Assembly: GCA_008501785.1 (NCBI GenBank)
Contig: QQUD01000502.1
Span: forward strand, 1 to 17,420
Direction of reading: 5' to 3'
Origin: Chloroflexota bacterium
GTDB lineage: Bacteria > Chloroflexota > Anaerolineae > Promineifilales > Promineifilaceae
Length of the DNA stretch: 17,420 bases
Positions within the stretch are counted from its first letter, which is position 1; each line of letters begins with the position of its first letter. Positions 1 through 6,916 of the stretch are shown here, piece by piece. Both the position numbers and the translations under genes were made by a program. The notes under the pieces are model-generated. The model saw only the letters and a program-made list of their open reading frames with translations. It was not told the origin of the DNA and did not search any database.

Positions 1-244
1 GTTTATCTTTAGAATTGGTTTTGTGATTAACCCTGTGAAATTTGTCGCCCTGTTGGAAGCGGTTTTCTCGAAATAGCTCTGGGAGCAAAGTATCAATCAG
101 TCGCCCTGCAAGTTCATCTGATGTGTAACCAAATAAATCTTCAGCATAACGGTTGCTCAGGACAACTCGACTTTGCTTGTAAACAGTAACACAGGGGTAT
201 GGGATCGTTTTCAGAAAGTCATGGTACTGATCCAGCGTAATCAT
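1..244 (-). CDS. PAS-domain signalling protein, N-terminal part (cut by window edge)
   Basis: The first 81 codons are visible. The protein starts MITLDQYHDFLKTIPYP and continues into a recognisable PAS fold: a VVLSNRYAEDLFGYTSDEL stretch at about residues 29-47, then LAGRLIDTLLPELFRE, the usual PAS segment between the N-terminal strands and the core helices. PAS domains sense small ligands, light or redox state and usually sit in front of a kinase, cyclase or transcription-factor output; that output lies beyond the window. The ATG (244-242) shares its first base with the TGA stop of the radical SAM gene (246-244), giving TGATG, so translation is probably coupled and the two are in one operon. 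The start is fixed by this overlap. I am sure of the PAS call and cannot say what the whole protein is. Confidence 0.8.
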   Translation of the reverse strand, partial: MITLDQYHDFLKTIPYPCVTVYKQSRVVLSNRYAEDLFGYTSDELAGRLIDTLLPELFRENRFQQGDKFHRVNHKTNSKDK

Positions 245-1764
245 CAGTGCATTTGTTCCCTTGATATTTGTGGCATTTCAAATGTGCCAAAAGCGTGTAG
301 TTCGCAGATTCGGCGAAAGTGAAAGCCGTTGATCGCTAGTGTGATTGCCGACGGCAGCAGCAATGGGCGATGAAAGAGTGTCCAGAAAAGGAGCTTCCAA
401 TAATGCAGCCGTGTCTTATCAACAATACCAAGGTGATAAATGGAACGAAAGAACGCCAGAATGTATTCAATATCCCTTGGTGTCTTGGGTTTGGGTAATT
501 GATACTCCGTCAAAAAGACCTTAACACGTTGATAATAAGGCTCGGGCGAGTAGATGTAATGCATGATTTGCTTGTACCCTGTGCGCAGTGCATCCAGGTT
601 CATCTTGGGAATAATGTTTGTTGAGCCATCAACATTATCCCCCGACATTTGACCGAGCAGCCGGTCATCTTTTTGCATGCGGTCGTAAAGTCGCGTGCCG
701 GGAGGAGCCTGAAGGATTCCCACCATCGCCGTCACAATGCCACTTCTTTGATTAAAATCAATTTGTCGCTGAAAAATGGAGGGCGTGTCATTATCAAAAC
801 CAACAATAAAACCTCCTTGTACTTGTAAGCCAGCTCGCTGCAGACGTTTTACATCTCCTACTAGATCACGATTCAAATTCTGCTTTTTATTGCATTCAGC
901 CAAACTATCTTCATCTGGTGTTTCAATCCCTACAAAGACAGCGTGAAACCCCGCTTCAACCATCATCTGTATCAATTGCTGATCATTTGCGAGATTGATA
1001 GAGGCTTCAGTGGTAAATGAAATGCCTGTCTTATACTGCTGCCATTCAATGAGCGCAGGTAACAATTCGGTTTTTAGGCGTTTCTTGTTTCCAATCAGGT
1101 TGTCGTCTACGAAGAAAATGTTCGACCGCCACCCCAAATCGTAAAGCGAATCCAGCTCGGCGATTATCTGTTGGGCTGATTTGGTACGGGGTCGGTGACC
1201 CAACAATGCGGTCACATTACAGAACTCACAGTTGAAAGGACACCCCCTGGAGAATTGGATGTCCATGGTGGCGTACTTGCTCATGTCCACTAATTCCCAC
1301 AACGGAATCGGCGTCATTTCAATATCAGGAAAGTCGGATGTGGTATAGATGTGTTTGGCACGCCCCTCCGCTAAATCTGCCAGGAAGGGGGGTAAAGTTA
1401 ACTCGGCTTCCTTGAGCACAAAATGATCGACTTCTGCAAATTGCGCATACTCAGTCGTGAAGAGCGGACCTCCGGCTACAATCTTGACACCTGCTTTTCT
1501 GCCGCGGGTAATGATTTGATGTGCCGACTCTCTTTGTACAGTCATACCACTGATAAAGGCATAATCTGCCCAGGCCAAATCTTCCTTAGTCAGCGTTGTC
1601 ACATTGACATCGACCAGGCGCTTTGGCCATTCAGATGGCAGCATAGCGGCAACTGTTAACAATCCTAACGGTGGTGAAGTCGCCTTCTTGCGAATGAATT
1701 TGAGAGCGTGCCTGAAGGTCCAGAATGTGTCTGGAAACTCAGGGTAGATCAACAAAATGTTCAT
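244..1764 (-). CDS. B12-binding domain radical SAM protein (DUF4070-type)
   Basis: The 506-aa product has an N-terminal cobalamin-binding-like Rossmann domain (about residues 1-135, with an AGGPLFTTEY loop near 97-106). A radical SAM core follows, with the [4Fe-4S] motif CxxxCxxC at Cys175, Cys179 and Cys182 in RGCPFNCEFC. The C-terminal region (about 380-500) resembles the DUF4070 extension seen in this COG1032 group. Such enzymes reductively cleave S-adenosylmethionine to a 5'-deoxyadenosyl radical; relatives include methylases of hopanoids and other lipids and natural products, but nothing here fixes the substrate. The ATG at 1764 has a GAGGG-type ribosome site a few bases upstream. It follows the membrane-protein gene after a 19-base gap and overlaps the downstream PAS gene by one base. 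The family call is strong, the substrate unknown. Confidence 0.92.
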   Translation of the reverse strand: MNILLIYPEFPDTFWTFRHALKFIRKKATSPPLGLLTVAAMLPSEWPKRLVDVNVTTLTKEDLAWADYAFISGMTVQRESAHQIITRGRKAGVKIVAGGPLFTTEYAQFAEVDHFVLKEAELTLPPFLADLAEGRAKHIYTTSDFPDIEMTPIPLWELVDMSKYATMDIQFSRGCPFNCEFCNVTALLGHRPRTKSAQQIIAELDSLYDLGWRSNIFFVDDNLIGNKKRLKTELLPALIEWQQYKTGISFTTEASINLANDQQLIQMMVEAGFHAVFVGIETPDEDSLAECNKKQNLNRDLVGDVKRLQRAGLQVQGGFIVGFDNDTPSIFQRQIDFNQRSGIVTAMVGILQAPPGTRLYDRMQKDDRLLGQMSGDNVDGSTNIIPKMNLDALRTGYKQIMHYIYSPEPYYQRVKVFLTEYQLPKPKTPRDIEYILAFFRSIYHLGIVDKTRLHYWKLLFWTLFHRPLLLPSAITLAINGFHFRRICELHAFGTFEMPQISREQMH

Positions 1765-1783
1765 TTCAATCCCTCACCGAACC

Positions 1784-2176
1784 TCATTCACCAATGAGGT
1801 TAATCTGGTCTGCGCATTCTCTGGCAACTTTGTCATCGGGGGCTGTTTCACCAGGCATCGTGGCCCATCCCTGGTCTTTTACAAAAGTAGTACGCTGAGA
1901 AGATGTGTTTACTTCTTTCAATTCCGCAAGCTTCTGATCTCTTTCGAGAGACTGATCAAACTGAGCGACACAGATCGGGGCCAATCGTGCGACGACAGCC
2001 TCTTCAGATGTTCTCTCAGCCAGTTGCAAAGCTGTCCCGCCCGTTACCCAGCCTGCCTGAGCAAAGCCAAGGTACATAGTGAGAAGAATTGCTCCAACTG
2101 CTACCCAAAAGGCAGCAGTTTTTGTCAGTTTTGCCTTGTTCCATCTTTGTCGAATATCTTTCAAGTTGATGTCCAT
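1784..2176 (-). CDS. Small membrane-anchored protein of unknown function
   Basis: This is a 130-aa protein. The frame is open further upstream to 2233, but the ATG at 2176 is preceded by an AAGGAG ribosome site about 9 bases away, so I take that start. A lysine/arginine-rich N-terminus (DIRQRWNKAKLTK) is followed by one hydrophobic helix at about residues 21-41 (FWVAVGAILLTMYLGFA), then a soluble part with the phrases ERTSEEAVVARLAPICVAQF and DQGWATMPG. Proteins of this layout, one N-terminal helix and a WATMPG-like motif, occur as uncharacterised single-pass proteins in other bacteria; I know no function. Only 19 bases separate it from the radical SAM gene, so the two are probably co-transcribed. 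It is likely membrane-tethered with the C-terminal part outside. Confidence 0.75.
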   Translation of the reverse strand: MDINLKDIRQRWNKAKLTKTAAFWVAVGAILLTMYLGFAQAGWVTGGTALQLAERTSEEAVVARLAPICVAQFDQSLERDQKLAELKEVNTSSQRTTFVKDQGWATMPGETAPDDKVARECADQINLIGE

Positions 2177-2306
2177 TATATTTCTCCTTCTTAAGTTGAA
2201 GGGTAAATCAATAAGTTGCCCTTCAACTCTCATTCATGGTGGTGAATACCACACATTTTGTTTTTTAGATAAATAATTCGCGCAATGTAAAAAAGGTAAT
2301 GTGGTT

Positions 2307-2672
2307 CTATTGTGAATGAGTGTTCGCCGCCGCAGCCCGCAGACGTTCCGCAACCCGGTCAGGTGTCTCGCCTTTGCTGATAAAACTATCGGCTCCGGCA
2401 GATAAGGCAGCCTGTTGACGGGCATCCAAATGACTAATGAGAACAATGACAACCGCTGCCGGACAGGTTGCTCGTAGTTCAAGGAGGGATGTACTTGTGG
2501 GTATCATATCCCAATCAACAACTAACATATCCGGCTGTGTTGCGGCGACCTGTGTGAGCGCTGTGGGCCAGTCAGCTGCATCACCAACAACTTGCATGTT
2601 TAAATCTAGCAGCAACAGGCGGAGGGCGGAACGAACTTTAAGTTGGCTTTCGGCTAAAAAGACACGGGTCAT
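2307..2672 (-). CDS. Stand-alone response-regulator receiver domain (CheY-like)
   Basis: The whole 121-aa protein is one receiver domain with no output domain. Visible landmarks are an acidic position near the N-terminus (FLAES, Glu8), the phospho-acceptor Asp53 in MLVVDWDM, Ser80 at the conserved Thr/Ser position (VIVLIS), and Lys100 in the SFISKG loop. The usual Asp pair of the acidic pocket is reduced to one Glu, which may change Mg2+ binding or phosphorylation. Single-domain receivers act as phosphate shuttles or protein-protein switches. Its ATG lies six bases after the stop of the upstream 85-aa gene, with GGAG in that gene's last codons, so they are one operon. No partner kinase can be assigned, although a histidine kinase lies 1.5 kb upstream. 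Confidence 0.9.
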   Translation of the reverse strand: MTRVFLAESQLKVRSALRLLLLDLNMQVVGDAADWPTALTQVAATQPDMLVVDWDMIPTSTSLLELRATCPAAVVIVLISHLDARQQAALSAGADSFISKGETPDRVAERLRAAAANTHSQ

Positions 2673-2678
2673 ATGTTC

Positions 2679-2936
2679 TTACTCCAGGTGCTGAGTTACA
2701 TTCAAGGAATCTATTCCAGCTTGTTTTGCTAATAGGAATTCTTGCCAAGCCTCGTTAAAAACATTAATATATTCCGGTTTAGCGATTCTGATGACGGTAT
2801 CGACCCATGTTTTGTGTTCATCGGGTTTGCGCCTTGATGATTTTTGCTCAATATTCTGCATGATCAGGATACGAGCAAGATCACCAATGAGATCTTCTCG
2901 GTTTTGTTGAGCAATGAGCCACGCTTCGAAATTCAT
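2679..2936 (-). CDS. 85-aa protein, possible YozE/SAM-like fold
   Basis: This small soluble, mostly helical protein begins MNFEAWLIAQQNREDLIGDLARIL. The pattern F-x-x-W-L-x-x-Q-x-x-R-x-D-x-I-G-D-L-A resembles the start of the YozE SAM-like domain, where a short helical bundle begins with a similar WL...DDPIGDLA phrase. That similarity is by eye and weak, and the family's function is itself unknown. It ends in CTGGAGTAA, so its last codons supply the ribosome site of the receiver-domain gene six bases downstream. I see no strong ribosome site before its own ATG. It probably belongs to the same transcript as the receiver gene, perhaps as an adaptor, but that is speculation. Confidence 0.65.
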   Translation of the reverse strand: MNFEAWLIAQQNREDLIGDLARILIMQNIEQKSSRRKPDEHKTWVDTVIRIAKPEYINVFNEAWQEFLLAKQAGIDSLNVTQHLE

Positions 2937-3019
2937 AGTTATTTTTTTATTTTGTTCGTAGAATATTTGATGATTAGTTCGAACTTGGTGACTAAAAAAG
3001 TGGGGTGCCTTCTATCGCT

Positions 3020-3271
3020 TTACGTTAGGATGAATTGCCCATTGTGTTGGCTCAGCGTAAAGGCTTCAGCTTTACAGTTCAGTTTGCGGGCAATTTCCCA
3101 GCCGGTGGCCCCGTTTTTAAAAAAGATGTCATACCGTTCTGATTTAGCTAATAAGTTGTGAATTTCGCCAGGGCCTGCTACGCAGGTGCTGACAAGTGTA
3201 TACCCCATAAATATTTGCGCCTGCACCCTTATTTTTACCTTGTTGTGGAAGGTCACTATTGTCTCTACCAT
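3020..3271 (-). CDS. 83-aa hypothetical protein
   Basis: I do not recognise this protein. The frame is open up to 3340, but the ATG at 3271 is preceded by AAAGGTGGAAAG, a good ribosome site, and the extra upstream residues (KHKVGKHKGG) are merely the translation of a 15-base tandem repeat. The product is MVETIVTFHNKVKIRVQ followed by mixed alpha/beta sequence without membrane helices or a signal peptide. It contains IFFKNGATGWEIARKLN, which could form a helix-turn-helix-like segment, but this is not convincing. It lies 83 bases upstream of the 85-aa gene on the same strand and may start the small-gene series that leads to the radical SAM enzyme. Confidence 0.55.
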   Translation of the reverse strand: MVETIVTFHNKVKIRVQAQIFMGYTLVSTCVAGPGEIHNLLAKSERYDIFFKNGATGWEIARKLNCKAEAFTLSQHNGQFILT

Positions 3272-3273
3272 CT

Positions 3274-3303
3274 TTCCACCTTTATGCTTTCCTACTTTAT
3301 GCT
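3274..3303 (-). repeat. Two-copy 15-base tandem repeat duplicating a ribosome-binding site
   Basis: On the minus strand AGCATAAAGTAGGAA is followed directly by AGCATAAAGGTGGAA, 13 of 15 bases identical. Each copy carries a purine-rich Shine-Dalgarno-like core (TAGGAA, GGTGGAA), and the inner copy sits at ribosome-site distance from the ATG at 3271. It looks like a small local duplication of the translation-initiation region. Confidence 0.6.
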
Positions 3304-3339
3304 TACAACACTGTAGCAATGACGCTCCCACATGTTGCA

Positions 3340-3357
3340 TTTACATGACATTGTAAA
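3340..3357. promoter_or_regulatory. Inverted repeat TTTACA-N6-TGTAAA, possible operator
   Basis: TTTACA at 3340-3345 and TGTAAA at 3352-3357 form a perfect 6-base dyad with a 6-base spacer, about 70 bases upstream of the 83-aa gene. The size and symmetry are those of a dimeric regulator site. It is a short motif in AT-rich DNA, so chance is possible. Confidence 0.25.
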
Positions 3358-3506
3358 AAGCATTTGTAAATAGTTTTAGCGCTTTTATTAAGTGTATTAT
3401 CAATGCTGGTTCACAGCATCGGCTGGTCAGGGGAGATTTAGCTCCGCCAGTTGGGGGATAAATGAGTTGTGGGGGGGAGGTTAAGGAGGGGATAATAAAC
3501 GGCCGT

Positions 3507-4148
3507 TTACTCAACAAGCCGATGACGCACAGCGACGGCAACGGCCTCGGTGCGGCTGGAAACGTTTAATTTCGCCAGAATGTGGCTCACATGGGATTTG
3601 ATGGTTGATGGGCTGACAACTAGCTTTTCGGCGATCTCGGTGTTGTTCAACCCTTTAACCATCAGGAGCAATACAGCATGCTCGCGTTCCGTCAGGTCAT
3701 GACCGGGCGGAGGTGGCTGAGTTGTGGCGTGGACGAGAGCCTGAGCAGCACCAGGAGAAAGCGTGCTTTGGCCGACATGTGCAGCGCGAATAGCCTGTGC
3801 TAATTTTTCAGCAGACACATCTTTGAGTAAATAACCAACAGCCCCCGCTTGAAGTGCATTCTGCACCAAATCCTCTTCTTTGAAGCTCGTCAGTGCAATT
3901 ACCTGCACAGTAGGGAATCGTTGGCGGATAATCCGTGTGGTTGTCACACCATCCATATTAGGCATAACCATATCCATGAGCATCACATCAGGCAGGATAC
4001 TGTTACATAATTGAATTGCGGTTTCGCCATCAGCCGCCTCCCCGACCAGTTCCAGGTCATCAAAAACCTTCAAGAAGGTTGCGAGGCCACGACGAACCAT
4101 CGTATGATCGTCAACAAGCATGATTCGGATAGGAGGGGAGGGAGTCAT
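3507..4148 (-). CDS. NarL/LuxR-family response regulator
   Basis: The 213-aa protein has a standard two-domain layout. The receiver domain (about 6-122) shows the acidic pair Asp13/Asp14, phospho-acceptor Asp59 in LMDMVMP, Thr87 and Lys109. After a proline-rich linker (PPPP near 145-148) comes a LuxR-type helix-turn-helix (about 151-213) with DLTEREHAVLLLM, GLNNTEIAEKL and STIKSHVSHILAKL, the typical DNA-recognition signature. Phosphorylation by the partner kinase is expected to allow dimerisation and promoter binding. Its ATG overlaps the kinase stop by ATGA, so kinase and regulator are translated together and almost surely form a pair. The stop codon overlaps an AACGGCCGTT palindrome (3498-3507). 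The target genes cannot be told from the sequence. Confidence 0.96.
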   Translation of the reverse strand: MTPSPPIRIMLVDDHTMVRRGLATFLKVFDDLELVGEAADGETAIQLCNSILPDVMLMDMVMPNMDGVTTTRIIRQRFPTVQVIALTSFKEEDLVQNALQAGAVGYLLKDVSAEKLAQAIRAAHVGQSTLSPGAAQALVHATTQPPPPGHDLTEREHAVLLLMVKGLNNTEIAEKLVVSPSTIKSHVSHILAKLNVSSRTEAVAVAVRHRLVE

Positions 4149-5674
4149 GGGGACCTCTCTTCAAAGGATTTTGTCCAGCGGATATGGATACTGGTACCGT
4201 GAGCTGGCTGGCTGTCAATAGATAAAGTTGCTCTAATGGCATTGGCTCGCTCGCGCATAATGCTTAAACCATGTTGACCGGAAGTTACGTTTGCAGGATC
4301 AAACCCACGGCCGTCATCACGGATGTATACATCTACCGTATCCGCCTCAAATTGCAGATTTATTTCTACTTGAGCGGCCCCGGCATGTTTGGCAATATTG
4401 TTCAATCCCTCTTGGCACAGGCGGTAGAGAGCGACCTGCACATCGGCCGGTAAGGTTCTTTGCCCCCTTACGTTCACGGCAACAGGAATATTTGTCCGGC
4501 CCGTGAGCGCATCGCCCAACTGGCGCAGCAGATCACCCAAATCAGAGTCTGTCAAGACAAGGGGGCGCAGCTCGGCCAGCAGACCGCGCATCTCTGCCAT
4601 CGCGCCACGAGTCAACTGACGTAGATCTTCAAGTGACTGCCGTCCTTCATCTGGGTTTCGTTCCCAAAGACGTGGCAAGACTTCGGCAATCAGGCTGGCA
4701 GAGAATAGTGACTGGTTAACTGCATCGTGCAGGTTTTGGGCCAGGCGCTGGCGTTCTTCTAGCGCAGCCACTGTTTGCGCCTGTTCGTACAATTGCGCGT
4801 TGACCAACGTAATTGCCGCCTGGTTGGCCATCGTCAGAGCCAAATTGGCCTGATGGGCAGTGAAGCTGTCTTGTTTTGCGTGGGCAATGCCTAAACCACC
4901 GATAACGCGACCCTTTACGGCCAATGGAACCCACATCCACGCCTGTACGCCCTCCAACAACACGGCCGCCTGATCGTTCAAGAACGACCGCAGAAATTGA
5001 GCTGTGGGATCGGTGTTGTACACATTGGCAATTCGCTGTGGTCGATGTCCATTGAACAACGCCGTCAGTGTTTTCGGCCCTTCTAGCCGGATGCGAAGGG
5101 GCATAGCCTGTTTCAATCGCTCAGGTCCACGCACAGCCAAAGCGACCAGGTCTAGCTCTTCTAGCACGAATAGCACAGCATGCGTGTACTCAATAATCAT
5201 TCGCAACTGATCGAGAATCAATCCCGGTTTGAGTTCCAGGGCAGATGCCAGCGTTTGGGAAATCTCTAATAGGGCAGATTGCTCTTGCTTGCGAGCCTCC
5301 ACCTGTTGTTGGAGCAGTCGTTCAACCTGGACCCGATCGCTGACATCGCGGACAATAGTGAGGAGGCACTGCCGATCCTGGAAATCAAACGCCGTTCCGC
5401 GTATCTCGACATAGAATGGCGTACCATCTCGATGCAAATGGACAGCAAGCGATTCAATTACGTTTCCAGACTGAATTGTCTGGATAAATTGGGTGAACAG
5501 GTGATGATCGTTTGGGTGTACGAAGGAGGTTTGGGACAAGCCTATAAATTCCTCATGGTTATACCCGTGCATGGTGCTTGCTGCAGGATTGGCTTCAACC
5601 ACCAGGCCCGTTACGGCATCCTGGATGATTAATCCATCGATTGTGGCATCAAAGATGTTTTGATAGGGGTGCAT
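4145..5674 (-). CDS. Sensor histidine kinase, PAS-GAF-HisKA_3-HATPase (NarX/LiaS type)
   Basis: The 509-aa cytoplasmic kinase has no membrane segment. In order it has a PAS domain (about 1-115, with VVEANPAASTMHGYNHEEF and a C-terminal TIVRDVSDR), a short coiled coil (115-140), a GAF domain (about 140-297, with VPLAVKGRVIGGLGIA), and a HisKA_3 dimerisation helix with EERQRLAQNLHDAVNQSL, whose His316 is the phospho-acceptor. The ATPase follows, with N-box NNIAKHA near 425-431, the G1 box DDGRGF at 453-458 and GQHGLSIMRERA near 467-478. This is the standard partner of NarL-type regulators, and it overlaps one by ATGA. The ligand sensed by PAS and GAF is unknown. There is no Shine-Dalgarno before the ATG, and a good promoter ends six bases upstream, so the mRNA is probably leaderless. 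Confidence 0.96.
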   Translation of the reverse strand: MHPYQNIFDATIDGLIIQDAVTGLVVEANPAASTMHGYNHEEFIGLSQTSFVHPNDHHLFTQFIQTIQSGNVIESLAVHLHRDGTPFYVEIRGTAFDFQDRQCLLTIVRDVSDRVQVERLLQQQVEARKQEQSALLEISQTLASALELKPGLILDQLRMIIEYTHAVLFVLEELDLVALAVRGPERLKQAMPLRIRLEGPKTLTALFNGHRPQRIANVYNTDPTAQFLRSFLNDQAAVLLEGVQAWMWVPLAVKGRVIGGLGIAHAKQDSFTAHQANLALTMANQAAITLVNAQLYEQAQTVAALEERQRLAQNLHDAVNQSLFSASLIAEVLPRLWERNPDEGRQSLEDLRQLTRGAMAEMRGLLAELRPLVLTDSDLGDLLRQLGDALTGRTNIPVAVNVRGQRTLPADVQVALYRLCQEGLNNIAKHAGAAQVEINLQFEADTVDVYIRDDGRGFDPANVTSGQHGLSIMRERANAIRATLSIDSQPAHGTSIHIRWTKSFEERSP

Positions 5675-5680
5675 ACGATT

Positions 5681-5709
5681 AGTATAATCAAACCTAATAC
5701 AGTTGTCAC
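5681..5709 (-). promoter_or_regulatory. Sigma-70-type promoter of the kinase/regulator operon
   Basis: On the minus strand GTGACA (5709-5704) and TATACT (5686-5681) are separated by 17 bases; each box matches the consensus at five of six positions. The -10 box ends six bases before the ATG at 5674, so transcription should begin at or next to the start codon, giving a leaderless message. This agrees with the absence of a ribosome site. Confidence 0.6.
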
Positions 5710-5847
5710 TCTTGCCTTGCAGTCAGACTAAATATTTGCCTCAAAAACTTTATTTGTGAGTATCTGCCTCGATAATTGATGTTTTTAATGGATTGATGAT
5801 TAGAAGAGTGTATGCTCTAGATGTCTAATTTTATTTTCTATTTTGAA

Positions 5848-5875
5848 TTGGCTTTTGCTTTGTTCAATTTAGAAT
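5848..5875 (+). promoter_or_regulatory. Candidate promoter of the RRM gene
   Basis: TTGGCT (5848-5853) and TAGAAT (5870-5875) are 16 bases apart and lie 25 bases upstream of the RRM start codon. The boxes fit a sigma-70-type promoter moderately well. The surrounding stretch 5720-5900 is very AT-rich and holds no gene. Confidence 0.4.
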
Positions 5876-5899
5876 CATAGTTTTGAAGAGAGTAAAAAT

Positions 5900-6217
5900 T
5901 TGTCTAAGAAAGTTTATGTTGGAAATCTCTCATTTAATACCACGGAAGATGACGTTCGTGAATTATTGAGCGAGTATGGTAATATCGAGTCTGTAGCCTG
6001 GATCACTGATCGTGATACAGGGCGTTTTCGTGGTTTTTGTTTTGTAGAGATGGATGCAGCGGTTGCAAACAAAGTCATTTCAGGCCTGGATGGCAAGGAT
6101 ATTGATGGCCGTAATTTAAAAGTCAATGAAGCCCGCCCGCGGGAAGAGCGCAGTGGTGGCGGTGGAAATAACCGTGCGGGTAATCGTTTTCCTAACAGTG
6201 GCGGTGGTCGCTGGTAG
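5900..6217 (+). CDS. Glycine-rich RNA-binding protein with one RRM domain
   Basis: The 105-aa product is an RNA-recognition motif (about 2-82) with RNP2 as VYVGNLSF near residues 5-12 and RNP1 as RGFCFVEM near 45-52, followed by a basic, glycine/asparagine-rich tail (RSGGGGNNRAGNRFPNSGGGRW). This is the layout of the small cold-inducible RNA-binding proteins of cyanobacteria and other bacteria, which bind single-stranded RNA and act as chaperones or affect mRNA stability. The start is TTG: no ATG or GTG is available in front of the RRM, and GAAGAGAG lies eight bases upstream of the TTG. It is a single-gene transcript, divergent from the kinase operon, ending at the hairpin 6251-6287. The family is certain; the RNA targets are unknown. 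Confidence 0.95.
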   Translation: MSKKVYVGNLSFNTTEDDVRELLSEYGNIESVAWITDRDTGRFRGFCFVEMDAAVANKVISGLDGKDIDGRNLKVNEARPREERSGGGGNNRAGNRFPNSGGGRW

Positions 6218-6250
6218 AAATCCATCTATCCTGCTAGCAGAATGAAAAGT

Positions 6251-6287
6251 AAAACGGCCGTTTCGGAAACGAAACGGCCGTTTTTTT
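6251..6287 (+). terminator. Rho-independent terminator of the RRM gene made from two AACGGCCGTT decamers
   Basis: The arms 6251-6265 and 6270-6284 are perfect inverted copies (AAAACGGCCGTTTCG and its complement), closed by a GAAA tetraloop (6266-6269), with a run of seven T at 6281-6287. Each arm contains one complete copy of the window-wide palindrome. It lies 34 bases after the RRM stop. Confidence 0.92.
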
Positions 6288-6459
6288 ATAATCGTGGAGT
6301 TATGGCATTGGCTCTATCTGCAAATATAAGATTGATGTCGTTCTCTTTATCCGGAATTCCTCTGCCCTATAAAACAAAAGGCCCTCAGGTAAATATGAGA
6401 GCTCTTGTTACTATAAATATTACTATAAGCTTCGGATGCAGATCCCACACAAGAAAAAA

Positions 6460-6711
6460 TTATTTTGAAGGTGTTTCCACCACATGTTGATACCCCCGCT
6501 TAACCTTCCCCTCCACAATCTTCGCAGCCGTTTCCTTCGCCTCATCCCACGATGCAGCTGGAATGATTCGTATTTATTGCCATGATGTTTGTCAGTTTCC
6601 ATACGCACACACTACAGCCACCGGTTCCAACAGCGTCGATTGCACAGTTACCATGTACCATCTGTTCATCTTCATTTCTGGGTCAACTCGTTTTAAAATC
6701 ACCATGATCAT
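6460..6711 (-). pseudogene. WGR-domain protein, decayed (two in-frame stops)
   Basis: Read in a single frame from the ATG at 6711, the product is MIMVILKRVDPEMKMNRWYM, then VTVQSTLLEPVAVVCAYGN, stop (TGA), QTSWQ, stop (TAA), IRIIPAASWDEAKETAA, KIVEGKVKRGYQHVVETPSK, stop. This matches a WGR domain: an N-terminal strand with a basic residue and DP, a tryptophan, the strand leading to the W-G-R triad, then a helix ending in a KRGY phrase. The triad itself has changed (AYGN), and both stops fall in the loop just after it. The frame stays intact on both sides, so the decay is by point mutation and recent. WGR domains occur in polynucleotide-binding and polymerase-associated proteins and as small stand-alone proteins. 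The 160 bases to the left (6290-6459) hold nothing I can identify. Confidence 0.6.
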
Positions 6712-6714
6712 TTA

Positions 6715-6754
6715 GGGGACAATTTGAGCACATTTTCACTCTAGAATTGTCCCC
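6715..6754. repeat. 10-bp inverted repeat (hairpin) in front of the WGR pseudogene
   Basis: GGGGACAATT (6715-6724) and AATTGTCCCC (6745-6754) are perfect complements around a 20-base loop. There is no adjacent T run, so it is not a plain terminator. It starts four bases upstream of the WGR start codon and could be a leader structure, an operator, or part of the neighbouring hairpin array. Confidence 0.55.
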
Positions 6755-6770
6755 AACCTCTTGCTAAACT

Positions 6771-6876
6771 GAAAAAGCCTTAGAGTCCTCTTCAGATTTC
6801 TCCTCTGGACTCGGGGCAAACGTATCGATTTCCGGGCTGGGTAATCAGTCACACTCCCCCAGCCCGGGCTTTTTCT
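6771..6876. terminator. Two-hairpin, bidirectional terminator
   Basis: The block is bracketed by GAAAAAGCC (6771-6779) and GGCTTTTTC (6867-6875), a perfect 9-base inverted repeat. Inside are two hairpins: GAGTCC (6783-6788) with GGACTC (6807-6812), and CCGGGCTGGG (6832-6841) with CCCAGCCCGG (6858-6867). Read rightward, the second hairpin runs into five T; read leftward, the first runs into TTTTTC. Each strand therefore has an intrinsic terminator. The leftward one would end the eight-gene operon after 6917; no rightward gene upstream obviously needs the other. A structured RNA is the alternative. Confidence 0.6.
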
Positions 6877-6916
6877 TCCATTCACTTTCCTAAATTTAGC
6901 TGTTCATTTTTACCGT

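Noticed and set aside
3498..3507. Decamer at the end of the response-regulator gene as a terminator
   Set aside because: A single palindrome without a loop can form only a four-pair stem; followed by TTTATTAT it is too weak to claim.
3341..3541. 66-codon minus-strand frame between the response regulator and the 83-aa gene
   Set aside because: Overlaps the end of the regulator gene, runs through proline-rich low-quality sequence, and has no ribosome site or domain.
6242..6490. 82-codon plus-strand frame after the RRM gene
   Set aside because: It begins inside the terminator hairpin, has no ribosome site, and its translation resembles no protein.
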